From Plectrocnemia conspersa (lineage: Eukaryota > Arthropoda > Insecta > Trichoptera > Polycentropodidae), in contig VTFK01000217.1 of NCBI GenBank assembly GCA_009617715.1, positions 186,001-250,000 on the forward strand: a DNA stretch of 64,000 nucleotides. The letters are read 5' to 3'. This document shows, piece by piece, positions 11,480 to 23,587 of this stretch (position 1 is the first letter of the stretch; each line of letters opens with the position of its first letter). The position numbers and the translations under genes were made by a program. The notes under the pieces were generated by a model. The model was given only the letters and a program-made list of their open reading frames with translations. It had not been told where the DNA came from and did not search any database.

Positions 11480-12180
11480 TGGACGTCGTAAATACGGATT
11501 TTGAAAAAGCCTTTGATAATGTTTATCATGGGTCAATATTTAAAAAAAATCGGATCTAAGTTGCTCGGATGATTTAAGACTGCCGAAAAAGTATTTTACC
11601 TCTTTAAGGGTACCTCAAGGGTACCTGAGCCCTCTGCTTTTCACATTATTTATTAATAACATAAATACGGCAGTTAAAAATTCAAGGGTTTTTTTGTATG
11701 CAAATGATTTAAAATTGTTTAAATGCATTCGATTGATTTTTTCTCCATATAAAATATATTAGATTCTCAATTGAGGTGAGCTTCCGGAAAGTGACATACT
11801 GTGTAATTTTATCAATACCGTTCGTCATCAGATTATTTATATAATCTCATTTATAACATTTAGGCTAGAAAAACTTGTGAGAGCTAGTGGAAGTTCTCTT
11901 TATATTTAAACGACGTCTGCGATACTTTTTATTGATTGCTCGGCTTTGACATAAAAAACGCATTTCACTTTGTCGATCTGTCAGTTATTAGTGTTCTCTA
12001 TGACATTTTTAATTCACAGTATTCTTGAATCGGCATTTATAATTTAGAATCGCTGCATAATAATATACTCTTTTCTAATCGAAAAAGGTTAGAAAAGTTT
12101 TTTGAGATACCTTGACGAGAGGATATTTGGTTATTATCCGTTCTTGTATCCCAGCGCATTTGATATAGTTAAAGGTATCA
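11480..12180 (+). pseudogene. Non-LTR retrotransposon reverse transcriptase remnant (Jockey/CR1-like)
   Basis: The first block reads VDVVNTDFEKAFDNVYH, matching RT motif A around the first catalytic aspartate. Near 11611 the frame gives VPQGYLSPLLFTLFIN, the standard non-LTR RT motif. This is followed at 11697-11708 by YAND where an active enzyme has YADD, so a catalytic aspartate is lost. Further along (about 11780-12180) broken frames match the C-terminal RT region seen at 42.2 kb, ending near 12145 in FGYYPFLYPSAF, which matches the element at 55.5 kb. Several stops and frameshifts make it a dead copy. The family copies itself through RNA by target-primed reverse transcription. The 5' part of the element is missing. 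Confidence 0.85.
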
Positions 12181-14482
12181 ATTATTCGTAGGTATTAACT
12201 ATTAGAATAATAAATAAAAAATGGATAAAGTATTCGAATATTTAAATATTATATATTTGTAATTTTTCTCGGTATTAATTTATTTAAACAAGTATTGCAA
12301 AAAATCAATTAATCTCCTGTAAAATAATAATAACATTACCTGCATAATTGTTAGATTTTTTTATTTTATACAATATGCATAACACAATTCTATGCGAATT
12401 ATTGTAAGTGCGGCAAAAAATGCTTAATTTATTATTTTATACTTTTTGAACAGTGACGTCATTTAAGATTTTTCTAGGGTAGAGCAAAACTGAGCCGGTT
12501 TGAAAATCTATATATAAAATTGCAACTCCTCTTCATGTTAAAAATCCTGAATGTAGTTACATTTAAAAAAATGTAACGTAGACAAAATTTTTCTTCAGTA
12601 AAATCAGATATGTTTTAATGTAATGTTAGATTTTTGACATATAAGTTTTTAAAGAAAATTTTCGTATTTTCAGTGTATGTTGCTTACATAAAATAATGAG
12701 ACGGAGTGAGTTTGATTTTAAATTAAATACGGTTTATTTGAAAAGTGTCTCATTATATTAACAAATGACACACATGTTTATGACAAAATTTAAGGTAAGA
12801 AAATGCACCCCCCAAGTGTCTCAAAATGAATAAATACGAAAATTTAACATGTACAGTAACAAAATTTGAGAAAATGTGATGCACGTGTTCCATTATCCAT
12901 AATGATAAAGAATGAAACATTTCTATTATTGGTTTTACCGAAAGTGCACTTTCCCTAAGAGAAAATTTATATTGAATCTCGGTAAAACGACCGTTTCAAT
13001 TCTCCATGTTTTCATTTCACCGTATGAAAAAAAAAACATTTATTTTTCAATTAAATAAAGATGCTAAGAAATAAATCAGCTTAAATAGGTCATTTTATTA
13101 GTTTTTTGCTTTATAGCTTACTATCTGTTCTCTATCATTTTTGGAACAAATTAGATGTATATATATGTATATTACTTTTTTGTGTATTTTAATATTACTA
13201 TGTGTTTTTTTTCCAATGGGGTTACATGTTAAGTCACGATGGTTTTTATTTAATTTAAATAAAAAAATTTATTAAACAACAACATGAAAACATACAGTCT
13301 ATGGCAAAATAGTGAAACTTAATAATTTTATAAAAAATATTTTTCAATTCAGTTTGCCATTTTATGGTTGTGAATTTATCTGCATTTATTTTTGGAATAC
13401 AGCTGATTGAAGTCACTTTTTTTTACTGTAACTACTTTAACAAATTTTGTATCCTTAATAGATTCCGACAATTACGAATCTAGACTAACCTTAGATGCAT
13501 CTGAATCCATAATTAATTGCGAAGTAAAGCAAGAAATGCTGTCTTGAAAAAAATGAATTTCAGTTAAAACTATATGCCAAAAATATTTAAGTAAGAAAAA
13601 TCTTTCGTAAAGTTTAAAGAGTACCCTAATAATATAGCTAATAGTGCTTAGGTACAAAAATATTATTTGTAGAGAACATTCGGTAGTAACCAATAAAAAT
13701 ATTAGACATCTAAATTAAATGTCAAGCACAAAAAAGTGTTCGTTGAAACATTTTTTATTATGAAATACCCTTGGGAGAATCTAAAAGTTTTTTTCTGTTT
13801 TACTGGATTCCCACATACCACTTTTCATGCAAACGTGCATATATGTATAGATAAGTTTGTGTAGCGTTTTATTCAGAGCATCAAGATTTCTAGAAACGTA
13901 TCCATCGACAACACTTTAGATTCGCGTCGACGTACAAAGGGGCGAATACGGGTTTTTGTGCATTTTTATGGCCGATATCAAATCCCCTTTTTATCATTGT
14001 AATTTCAGTCATCGGTTATCCTTGTCGACTATGACGTGTATCCATATCTCGGCATTTTTCCAATATCACCTTTCGGATGCTCGTGAGAAGCGAATATCTT
14101 TTCTCGATGTAAAGTCAGCGTGTCGAATTTTACGCCACGCCAGTCAGAAGACGAGCAATGCACCGCCATGAATTATTCATAGGAAATGGTGATAAAACGT
14201 CAGATTTAAATCTGCTATAGATATTAATTATGTAAGATTGAAAAGCTGCGTTGAAATACGTTGTTATCGTTAAGGTCGTGTGTGTCCATTATTTTTATTA
14301 TATCTATATTAAAATATTTATAAGAAATGTCCATTTTATTTCCAACAATTTGATGTTCACTTTATGTAACTTTAATTTACAAATCGACTTTGCCATAAAA
14401 GCATAGGTGATAGGAATCAATTTACTAGATGAATAATGTAGATAATTTTATATAAAATCATATTACCAAAATCAGATTATCA
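12181..14482. other. Noncoding stretch with a GC-richer island at about 13860-14180
   Basis: AT-rich with several poly-T and poly-A runs. The island near 13.9-14.2 kb carries a plus-strand 71-codon frame with no recognisable domain; I treat it as noncoding. Two AAGTGTCTCA-type motifs occur at about 12743 and 12814. No gene supported. Confidence 0.35.
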
Positions 14483-14608
14483 ATGAGAGAAAAATTGCAG
14501 ATGGAATGGAAAAAATTGTCTCGGTCCACCCGCAAGTCATTATTTGACATTATGGCAAAAAGGGTTGCAGCTGTAAATATAACCAAGGGTGGGTCTACTA
14601 AATATTAA
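14483..14608 (+). pseudogene. Tc1-family transposase C-terminal remnant
   Basis: A 41-codon frame ends with MAKRVAAVNITKGGSTKY and then a stop. The pattern M..R..AVI.AKGG.T.Y immediately before the stop is the standard C-terminus of Tc1-type DDE transposases (IS630/Tc1/mariner superfamily). The preceding EWKKLSRSTRKSLFDI fits the usual EW.KI......L...M lead-in. Upstream sequence is too decayed to read the DDE core. The terminal inverted repeat on the right was not identified. Confidence 0.75.
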
Positions 14609-17600
14609 AAATAAACGTCTGTTTTTTATTTATATTTTTTCACAATTTCTTAAGATAAGACACATTTATTGAGGTGCCAAGTTTGTATATTTTGACTTTT
14701 ATAACACATTTGAGTAACGTGTTAATTTAGTTCAAATAAAATAAAATTTACTCAAAAAAATATAACTGATAACAGCCTGTGGATAAAGTCATCTCCGAAT
14801 GCTAGTACGTGTATATTTTATATTCAGTTATTTAAAAGTGTTTTCCACTTAGGAATAAATATACTTGGATGTAATACAGTCTAGGTCGTATCCTTTAACA
14901 ACAACGCAAAAAAGAGGTTATAAAAGAGAGATCAAAAGAAAAATCCCCAACAGAGGCATTGTTGTTCGCAGAAAAGTTTTTTTAAAGGGTCGCGAATAAT
15001 GCGTTAACAATTTTGGGTACAACTGAAAAGGAAATATTGAAATATTACTTAGTCTGTTTAGTAGCAAGGGCGTGAAAATGTTAGTTTAATATTATATACT
15101 ATTTAAACTTAAATCGTAATTAAGGCCACCTTAATGCGTTTTCCAAAACTGTTTATGTGCGGTTTCCTGTTTTCCGGCGTTGGTTCGCTAATAGGACTAA
15201 TGAACGTATTAACAACTGGGAGCAATGCACAGATTACGCAGGTGGTACTTAGTTATCGTGCTTTGGACATTAATAATTATGTAGTTGATAATTGATAAGA
15301 GTATGGATATGTGTGAAAAGCTTTAAAGCTACACTTTTTATTATTACGTTGTTTTAAATTAATACGTATTATATGATATAATAAAAGCAACATTAAATAT
15401 TTTCTTCTAAGGTGATTAAAATCAACTTTAAGAAAATTATTTTAAATGAACAAAGAGTAAAGTTAATGTTTAAAAGTAAACAAGAAAAGTTTTTGATGAT
15501 AAACATAATCATACGATATTTGATTTACGTAAAATTTAAAAATGAATGATTGAAATAATCAACAACATTATTTAACAAATAATTGACCGATTATTCTTCA
15601 GCTGCATAGAAATATTCAGTAGTATTTCACGCGTTTGAACTAGGCCCAAGTTTGCCCGCAATTACATTTGGAATTAAGCCAAAATTTCTATAATGCCATT
15701 TCATACAAATAACAAATCGTCGAACATAAGCCAAAATCGTTAAAAAATAATTGGCATTACTTTTTACATAAACGGATTTCAGTCGTCCGTAATGAAAACA
15801 CTGAAACGATCACAAAAAGAAAGAAAAAAGTGCAAGTGTATATTCTTATAAAAATACATATTTATTCTTTGGATATGAAAAAAAACGTTATGCTTTTCCT
15901 TATTATGAAAAGGGATTCGCTTGTATTTGAACAAACTTTAAGGGTTCTTTTCTCTTTTAACGCAATTCTGACGTAAGCCTCCCAGAACGAATTGAATGTG
16001 TTTTTTTTTGCTATTGGCGAAAAAAAGTTTTCCCAAATTAGATTATACGTATTTAAATAAGAACGTTACATCGAAAAAAGCAAAGTCATGTTAATTCAAT
16101 TTCCATTCAGCAACAATAGAAGGTCGTATGAAACGTATAGAGTTTATATAATTCCATCATTTATACGGCTTCAATAAAAAAAACAGTATAGGCGTTAAAT
16201 AATCTGTATTTAGTGCAGGTATTCCCAAAATTATATATTATATAATTATTCACACATGCGACATCTTTAAATATATATTATATATAAGAAAAACAAACAT
16301 AATATGTGTACAGTTTAAATAGATATTTACGTTATGTATGAACATAAAGTAACAGTTAAACGGTTACGTTTCTTGTACGGTTAACTTTCAAAATGGCAAT
16401 CAATCTTTTTTTTAGAACGACTCGTCCATCTGTTGGATTTAATGAAAAAAAAGCAATCGTTCATCGTCGCACATTCGAGTTTTACTACTTTTTAAAATGT
16501 TTAACCAATACATATAACAGATGACGGATAAAATACGTTTAAATTTGTGTAAAAAAAATATATTTTGCAACAGCAAATTTGGTTTTAATATTTATGTGTT
16601 ATATGTAGAAAAAGTAATATGCGAAGAAAAAATATAGGCTTATAAGTTTTTTGTCAGCGCGTTATAAAGTTAAGGAGATGCGGAAACTTTAAGTGATGTA
16701 GTGGAAAACCTCGCGTCGAAGAAATTCGAATATTTTGCAAAAGTTTGGAATAATAAGCAGTATACGTAATATAATAAATATATTTTTATTTTTAAAAATA
16801 ATTTAATAAATGACTGAAACATTAAACAACACAAATTGTAATATATTTTTTTTTATTTCTTACTAAGTACATAACTATGATAGAAGTGTTCCAGTGGAGT
16901 AATTATTATAGGCATATTTAATAAGTTTATATATTAAATTATTTATTACTATAAAAATATATTACATTATAAATGTATTAAATAGGTAATCAAATCCCTA
17001 CTTGAATTAGATTTATTAAAAAAGTGAGTATAAGTGTCATTTATTATACTTATTTTTTTTATATAAGCTTGAATAATGTCTAATAATTATAGCGAACCAA
17101 TGACAATGTTTCTGCAATAAATATTTATATGTAGAAATTTACATATAATTAATGAAGCCGTATCATTAGTAATTTTCTAATAAAATCTTATTTTTTATGT
17201 TAATTCATACTTGTCGAACTATATATTTAGATTTTTTAAGACTAAATTGCTCGTTTTTTTATTAATGGACAACGATCAAATTGTATTAGTATAAAACATA
17301 CAAAAGCAACAATTAGAAGTACAACATTTTTTTATTTGAATAAATATTCAAAATAATGACTTAACATCGGATTATTAATTTTTTGTTACAAACTAAATAT
17401 TATCGTAATAATACTTGGTAAAATAAAATAAGAATAAAATATAATTTATATATTTAAAGATTTCTTAAAAAAAATTTTTTGAAAAAGTTTTAATCCTATT
17501 TTTAAAAAAAATAATCTAATACGAAATAAACTTCTAAGTCCAGCAATTTTTATAAATACGCAAATTAAAATTTTTAGCATAGCAAAAATAGTTTAATATC

Positions 17601-18119
17601 TTAAAATAAGATTTTTGTAGAAATTTTGATATTTTAATTAATTTTCAAAATCTGCACATTACTTTACATATAAACCAGATTATTAAATTTTTGTGTCTAA
17701 CAAATTTTTATCAAAATAAAATTTTGCGAAATTTAAAAAAAATATATATTTATGGATTTAACTTTTTTTTTAAAATACCAACCACTACTTTATATTTAAT
17801 TATTTATTACCAATATATTTCTGTATCAGTCATAAATCACAAATATGTTGGCAGTAATTATCTATAAATTAGAATTAATATTAAACTATATTGATTTTGA
17901 CAAAAAATAGTTTATTATTGGTTTAGCTTAAGTTAAAATGTGATATCTAAATATTAGTATTATTATCTAAAATAATATTCCATATATTTATTTATATTTA
18001 AAAAATATGTGGGCTACTTTTAACTGCGCCGTTATAATATTTGCTGCTTCAAAGCCGTTAAAACAATTCTAATATAATAAAACATACACATGTACTATAA
18101 GTATTATTGTAAAGCAGCC
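14609..18119. other. Long AT-rich noncoding stretch
   Basis: Very AT-rich, especially 16.7-18.0 kb. Slightly GC-richer patches occur near 15.1-15.25 and 15.6-16.1 kb. No coding frame, RNA gene or repeat I can support. Confidence 0.35.
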
Positions 18120-18885
18120 AGCTTTGTTCCGTTGATCGTCCGGAACGCGTATTCAAAACTCGTTTTATACTCTATATTTAATATGTATAAAATCTTCTCA
18201 ATCCGCGCAATGAACAAGAGATACTAAACTTGTCATGATACGAATAGGAAAACCGATGACCTGGAAAGCACGATATCTATTCTAAACGGCAGAGAAACCG
18301 CCGCACTTATTTGACGAATCTCTCTGAAACAAGATTGGCCTTGTTTGGTCCGACGGAGAAAGGTTAATATCGCACGAGACGCATCCAGCAAGAGCATCGC
18401 ATGATTTCTAAATGCAACACGTTTGTATCCACAAAAAAATAAAAATAAAATCAATCACCGAACCGCCGAGAGAACAATGCGCGAATTCGAAGCCGTTGAA
18501 CGCATTTATTTATTGTGCGTTTAAAATCGTGTGTGAAAATCACACGTAATGTTGTGATATTATATAACGAACGACGTTTAACCGTATCGTTATTTCATCT
18601 TCACTCCCATTCAGCCGACTGTATCGGAAATTGTGCGCAATAAAAATGGGAAATGTACATTTTGTGCGGCACATTTATTGCAGATTATTCCAATATGGCC
18701 GGAGGCGAAGTCTGTGTCGCGTTCCGCTCACATCCAACGTCTAAATATGAAAATTGTTAAATTTATGTCGTGCAAATATACGTTCAAATGTGAGATGCAA
18801 AGTGATGAAATTTTTAAGAATTAAATAGGAAGATTTGGGAATCATTCGGCGGAATAGACGCGACGCTATACACTTTGATGAGTTT
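18120..18885. other. GC-richer island, candidate conserved noncoding element
   Basis: Base composition changes sharply from the AT-rich flanks. Two unrelated frames of 63-73 codons on opposite strands show no recognisable motif. No splice-consistent coding exon was found. It could be an enhancer or an untranslated first exon. Confidence 0.35.
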
Positions 18886-19040
18886 ACGCTGAATTAGTCT
18901 CATTGATATGAATATACCAGTATTTGATTCTAAAATGATTATCAATAATTTTCACATTAGTAAGTTTATATTTATTTATGATATATAAATACATATGTAT
19001 ATGGTAGTAATACTTCGATGAGCTCGTAAGCAAGCAATGT

Positions 19041-19233
19041 GTAGGTTACGACCTAGCTCGATTTTAATTAATCACTTAATTATTCATTCATAAAGAGAAT
19101 CTAGGAAAACCCAATATGAGGTGATCGATTGGAATTATAATTAATACTCTCTCAAGCTCTACAGAAAATTTATTTGTGGGTCCATGCGAGATTCGAACCC
19201 ATGACTTAATTTTATGATTAATTTCTCGCACCA
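19041..19233 (-). repeat. SINE-like repeat, copy B
   Basis: Read on the minus strand it carries a good polymerase III B-box (GGGTTCGAATCTCGC) near its head. A middle block GGTTTTCCTAGATT follows, and the shared 3' block AATTAAAATCGAGCTAGGTCGTA comes last. The same order is present in copies A, C and D. No cloverleaf fold for a functional tRNA is evident. Confidence 0.65.
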
Positions 19234-20218
19234 ACATTCATACAGATTTTATTTAATAACCAAAATAGTGTCAGAAAATTATGCACAAAATGTTAGTCTA
19301 ATATAATTAGTTATTTTACTTGTCACTAGTTTCTTAATATTAAAAACTGGTTTTAAATCTAGTGTAACATTCTATTGAGATGGAGAGTTAATTCGGTAGA
19401 TTAGGCTCTAATGTTTTAAGCCAGTGAACATCAGGGTTTTGTTGTTCATGCGTATTATGAGAAAAACTGAGAGCGTTCTATACACGGTTGACCCTCGGTC
19501 AAAATAAATATATAACAGAATTAATTTAAAATTGGATAATAAAAATATGTTGAAACGCCATAAAATTTCAGCAATTGTCAAGGTGTTCTGCTCATAAGCA
19601 TGCAATGAAACTTTGAATATTAATTTAGTGTTTAAAAAGGATTATGTATGTCAATTTAAGACTGCATCTTTATGTACATATATTAGCTTAATGTGATAAT
19701 GCTAATCACAGAGCTCGAAGTGTGAAAATTTTTGAACAGGTTTTCGCTGCAGCGATGAAGTTTAATTTCATATCGGTAGAGTCCATGGACTTCTTCCTTT
19801 AGAAATACTTAAAGACAAGGTAAACATCGTCCTTGATCTTTTGAAGATTTGATAAAAAGATTGGACAGAAAATCGAACCCATTTCACTTAAGATAACCCA
19901 CAGAGTGATGGAAAATTCGCCAACGCCAATGCAATTGCCAATGTTTGCCGAAAATGATTTTTTAGCACATGTACGTTTTAGAAGAGTAGAAACTTTCTAT
20001 TTATTCTTCTTAAGATTAGTCATATTTATGCCCTATTCTGTAAATTTAAATATAACAATAAAAATTAAATACAAATTAGTTTTATAAAAAAGAAAAACAG
20101 TTTGATTATTTCAATTTAATTGTTTTAACCCATAGCCATTTAAGAAGAAAAAGAAGAGCTTGTAAAAATTAACACTCTTAATATTAAAAATCTCGTATTT
20201 TTAAAAATTTATTTTAAG
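19234..20218. other. AT-rich noncoding stretch
   Basis: No supported gene or repeat. Short frames in both strands have no recognisable similarity. Confidence 0.3.
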
Positions 20219-20324
20219 TTGATGGGTTTTCTCAATGCGTCAATATAGCCTTTATTTGAAATAATTGAAACATTTCAAGCACATACACTAATTACATATA
20301 AACGCCAAATAACAGAATTAATTT

Positions 20325-20402
20325 ATTTATTTGAATTAAATTAAGACCATCGCAACTTAATAGGTTACCCCAATGCGTCACGATGGTCGAAAAATACTTA
20401 TA
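20325..20402 (-). repeat. 5'-truncated LINE 3' UTR copy
   Basis: The plus-strand block ACCATCGCAACTTAATAGG, then CCAATGCGTCACGATGGTC, matches in the same order the 3' UTR next to the LINE coding end at 55.4 kb (ACCATCGTGACC..., then AATGCGTCACGATAGTC). A partial third match (CTCAATGCGTCAATATAG) is at about 20232-20250. The coding part is absent, as expected for severely 5'-truncated insertions. Confidence 0.6.
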
Positions 20403-20469
20403 ATATTAATTTAAGTTCAATAGGTTATCTATTAAAAAAAAAAGTTTAGTGTTCCGACTCATTTGTATT

Positions 20470-20735
20470 AACACAAGTCAAGACACATGGCCACGCGCAT
20501 CTAAAGTTACGCGAACGGTGTTCATGGATCTAGCAACCGTCGATAAATACGCACGCATTTTTATCATCCCGTGAATAAGGCTTACTCTAACGACGGAATA
20601 TATAACGCGGTACGAAACCGGACTTGCCTTACTCGACTTCACTACGCTTCGAAGTCTTGGACTACAACTTTGCTCTAAGGACTCGCCTCGAGAACATGTA
20701 CCAATAAGCAAAGTACGTGCGACCTATACGCTTCA
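20470..20735. other. GC-richer island of unknown nature
   Basis: Directly beside the LINE 3' UTR fragment. It has long open frames on both strands (77 codons on minus; a plus frame running to about 20757), but neither shows a recognisable family. It may be part of a repeat or a conserved noncoding block. Confidence 0.3.
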
Positions 20736-21179
20736 CTATTATAAATTTATCTGAAGTATATAAATAAATTCTATACATTTTTGTTATGTCATTATAAACG
20801 TGTTTACTTATTATTTTACTGATTTATTTATTTATCTGTTTACTATGTAAAATACGCTGTATTTACACAAATATAAAAAAAATATATGTAAAATGCATAA
20901 GTAGACAACTACTTGAATTAAGATACAGAATTAAATATTATGTGAGTTAAACAGTAAAAGAAGATAAATTATTTTTTGTTATTCTTAATTAAAATATAGG
21001 TAAAAAGGTCGATGGTCAAAATTGGCAATAAATTTATTCATAAACGTAAATATTTTTAAGATTTTACACAATAATTTTCTGAGCACTTTTCGTATATCAG
21101 ATTATATCTCATAAAGGCTAAATATTTATATAAAAGATGATTCAGCAAAATACCACATCATAACAGATTTACGTTCATT
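20736..21179. other. AT-rich noncoding stretch
   Basis: Nothing supported. Confidence 0.3.
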
Positions 21180-21755
21180 ATTATGAGCTTGAAATTTCAA
21201 AGCTTCGGCAAAATTCTCGTTACCACACATACACATTTACACAACCTCAAACATAAAAACCTCTACAGCACTACTAACCTCCCCAGGCAGTAGCGAGATA
21301 GTGGCGGCGGAGTATGAATATTATAATTTTCCGGATATTATACATTGAAATTTTAGAATTTGATTCGCGGCGAGCAACTGCTTCGACAGGTGTTTTCGAC
21401 AAATATTGCTAGCCGGAGGCCAAATAGCTGAGCAAAGCAAACAGCCAGATAGATAGATAGATATTTTCTGACGCCGTCCTCTGCGAGAAACTCAAACCGT
21501 GAGGGTGGTAACCAGGGGGGTAGGAACGAGTTGGAAAATGCATTTTCCGGTCGCCGAGTCAGCCCCGGATATGGCGAAACCTCTCACAGATAGGCGTGAC
21601 GGATGGCGCATTAAACGCGAATCGAAACCGCTCTTTGGGTGACTATCCGAAAACGAAAAAGTAAAATTGCAAAACGAATTTTGAGATCGGCGCAACGATA
21701 GGAATAGGTAGGTGAGAGAAAAAAACAGCGAATGGAAATGGACGACGATGAAATT
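21180..21755. other. GC-richer island with a (GATA)4 tract
   Basis: It contains (GATA)4 at 21448-21463 and a block of near-even base composition at 21470-21720. The right-hand part (21631-21755) is repeated 301 bp further on. The frames through it are short and not recognisable. The mix fits a regulatory element better than a gene. Confidence 0.4.
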
Positions 21756-22056
21756 AGTCTGCCTGTGACTTTGGGAAAATAGAATTGCTGTAAATAGCTT
21801 TAAAGTTCGATGGATTTTTCCAGGTACATTTAGTAAGTGATGAATTCGATATGTATTCTACGTCTAACCCTTTCCAAGTGATGGGTGACTTATGTATTTA
21901 GAGAATCAGCTAGAAGTATACTTAAAAAACGCTGTTTAGGTGACTCTCTGAAAACGAAAAAGCAAAATTGCAAAACGAATTTTGAGATCGGCCCAATGAT
22001 AAGAATAGGTAGGTGATATAAAAAAATGGCCGGTGGGGATTGGCGACGATGAAATT
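21631..22056 (+). repeat. Diverged direct duplication, unit about 125 bp, offset 301 bp
   Basis: Copy 1 (21631-21755) and copy 2 (about 21932-22056) share GTGACT, CCGAAAACGAAAAAG, AAATTGCAAAACGAATTTTG, AGATCGGC, GATAGGAATAGGTAGGTGA and GACGATGAAATT in the same order. The intervening 176 bp are not duplicated. Copy 2 is the more AT-rich and decayed one. Confidence 0.85.
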
Positions 22057-23524
22057 TCGCTACATGCATCGTAAAAAATATAATTAAATTTGTAAAATGA
22101 ATTTCATTTACCCGGTAAAATATGTAATAAAATACTACAATTAAGCACTTTATTGTCATGGGCATAATTAAGATCAAATAATATTATTACATACGAAAGA
22201 ATTTTAATCCTGTATGTCCCAAGTTTACTTTCAAACTCACGATCAGATAAATTAAATAGAAGTTATTGTTATTACCACAATAATATAGTAAATATATAAT
22301 AATATTATAAAATAGATTGTAAATTAAATTGAAATTGTATCACACATATAACTACTCTACGCTTCTAGGAATTCACCCTACGTGATACCAAGATGCTTTT
22401 GTTTCAGCTCAATTTACCACACTATATACAAACATTGTACATCCACTCTGCGCGAATTAGGTATTTGGATTCGCGAAACGGCACAGTGAGAAAAGAATGA
22501 CAAGTGGAATTAATGACTTATTCATGACGCTGCCTTTAGAAGAATTCAATTATCCCCAAGTTATTCACCATGTATTGAATATGGCGAGAGCAAGGGACGG
22601 ACGTGAAGAAAATAAGGGATGTCGTTTTGAAGATATGTACCGACATCCATATTATAATACAAAATACAAAAAATAAGCGCGTTTCTAAAATTCGAGGCAA
22701 TTTAAAAATAAATAACTTATTAAATTATACGCGCGTGATGCGAACACCAATTTACTTTACAGTTGTAAATATTTAATGTAGAAACGTAGAGGTACATAAA
22801 AAATGTGATGAATTTATGAATTAGAGGCGCATTCAAACGTAATTCAGACTCTCACGCTGAAAAGTATTACGTTTCATTTCATTTTAATTATGGACATTAT
22901 GAAACGTTTTAACATCATTTTTTCAAAAAATTATGTTTTATATTAGAGAATAATAAGCAAGCAGGTCAAATTTCGACTTAGGTTGCCAAATAGTTATGAC
23001 GAATTATCAATATGTCTTTTTATGCATATTTCATGTTTCAAACAATAAGAAGCTTTTAAACAATCTTCCTTGCATTCAGGCACTTCTAAAAATACTTTAA
23101 TCGCTGATCCTTTATTGTGTTGTTAGCAAGTACTATTAAAATCAATAAGACTACTGTGTACAAAAACCTATTTGTCCCATTTATTATTTCACTTTCAAAC
23201 ATTTACCATATTGTCAAAAAAAAAATTAAAAATACAGGCAGCATATATTTCTTTTTTTGGAACAAAAAAACTAAAAAATCATCATTGACCGCTTCTGGAT
23301 GTCTCCTAAATTTTTATACCAGTTGCCAATTTATTTCAACTAAATATATTCCCATACTACATTTTTTTAATTATTTACGATTTTTAGATAGTAGTGCATA
23401 GAAAATTGTAAATATGTTTGTTTAAAATGCGACATACATTTTTTAAAACAGATTTATGGGATTGAGATGTGATTTATCTATATAATCTTATTTTAATTAT
23501 TGCACATCTAATATTTATTTTAGA
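22057..23524. other. AT-rich noncoding stretch
   Basis: A mildly GC-richer patch lies at about 22340-22620. The 94-codon frame at 23117 has composition-driven content only. No gene supported. Confidence 0.3.
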
Positions 23525-23587
23525 ATATCTCAATATATAATTCTACTCATGTTAAATTAACATGAGTAAAATTATATATTGTGATAT
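23525..23587. repeat. 63-bp near-perfect palindrome
   Basis: Arms 23525-23555 and 23557-23587 pair over 31 bp with two mismatches around a single central base. The inner part reads TACTCATGTTAA / TTAACATGAGTA. This could extrude as a cruciform or be a small fold-back element. Confidence 0.9.

Noticed and set aside
19180..19215. tRNA gene suggested by a GGGTTCGAATC B-box
   Set aside because: No A-box or cloverleaf at the right distance; the motif belongs to SINE-like copy B.
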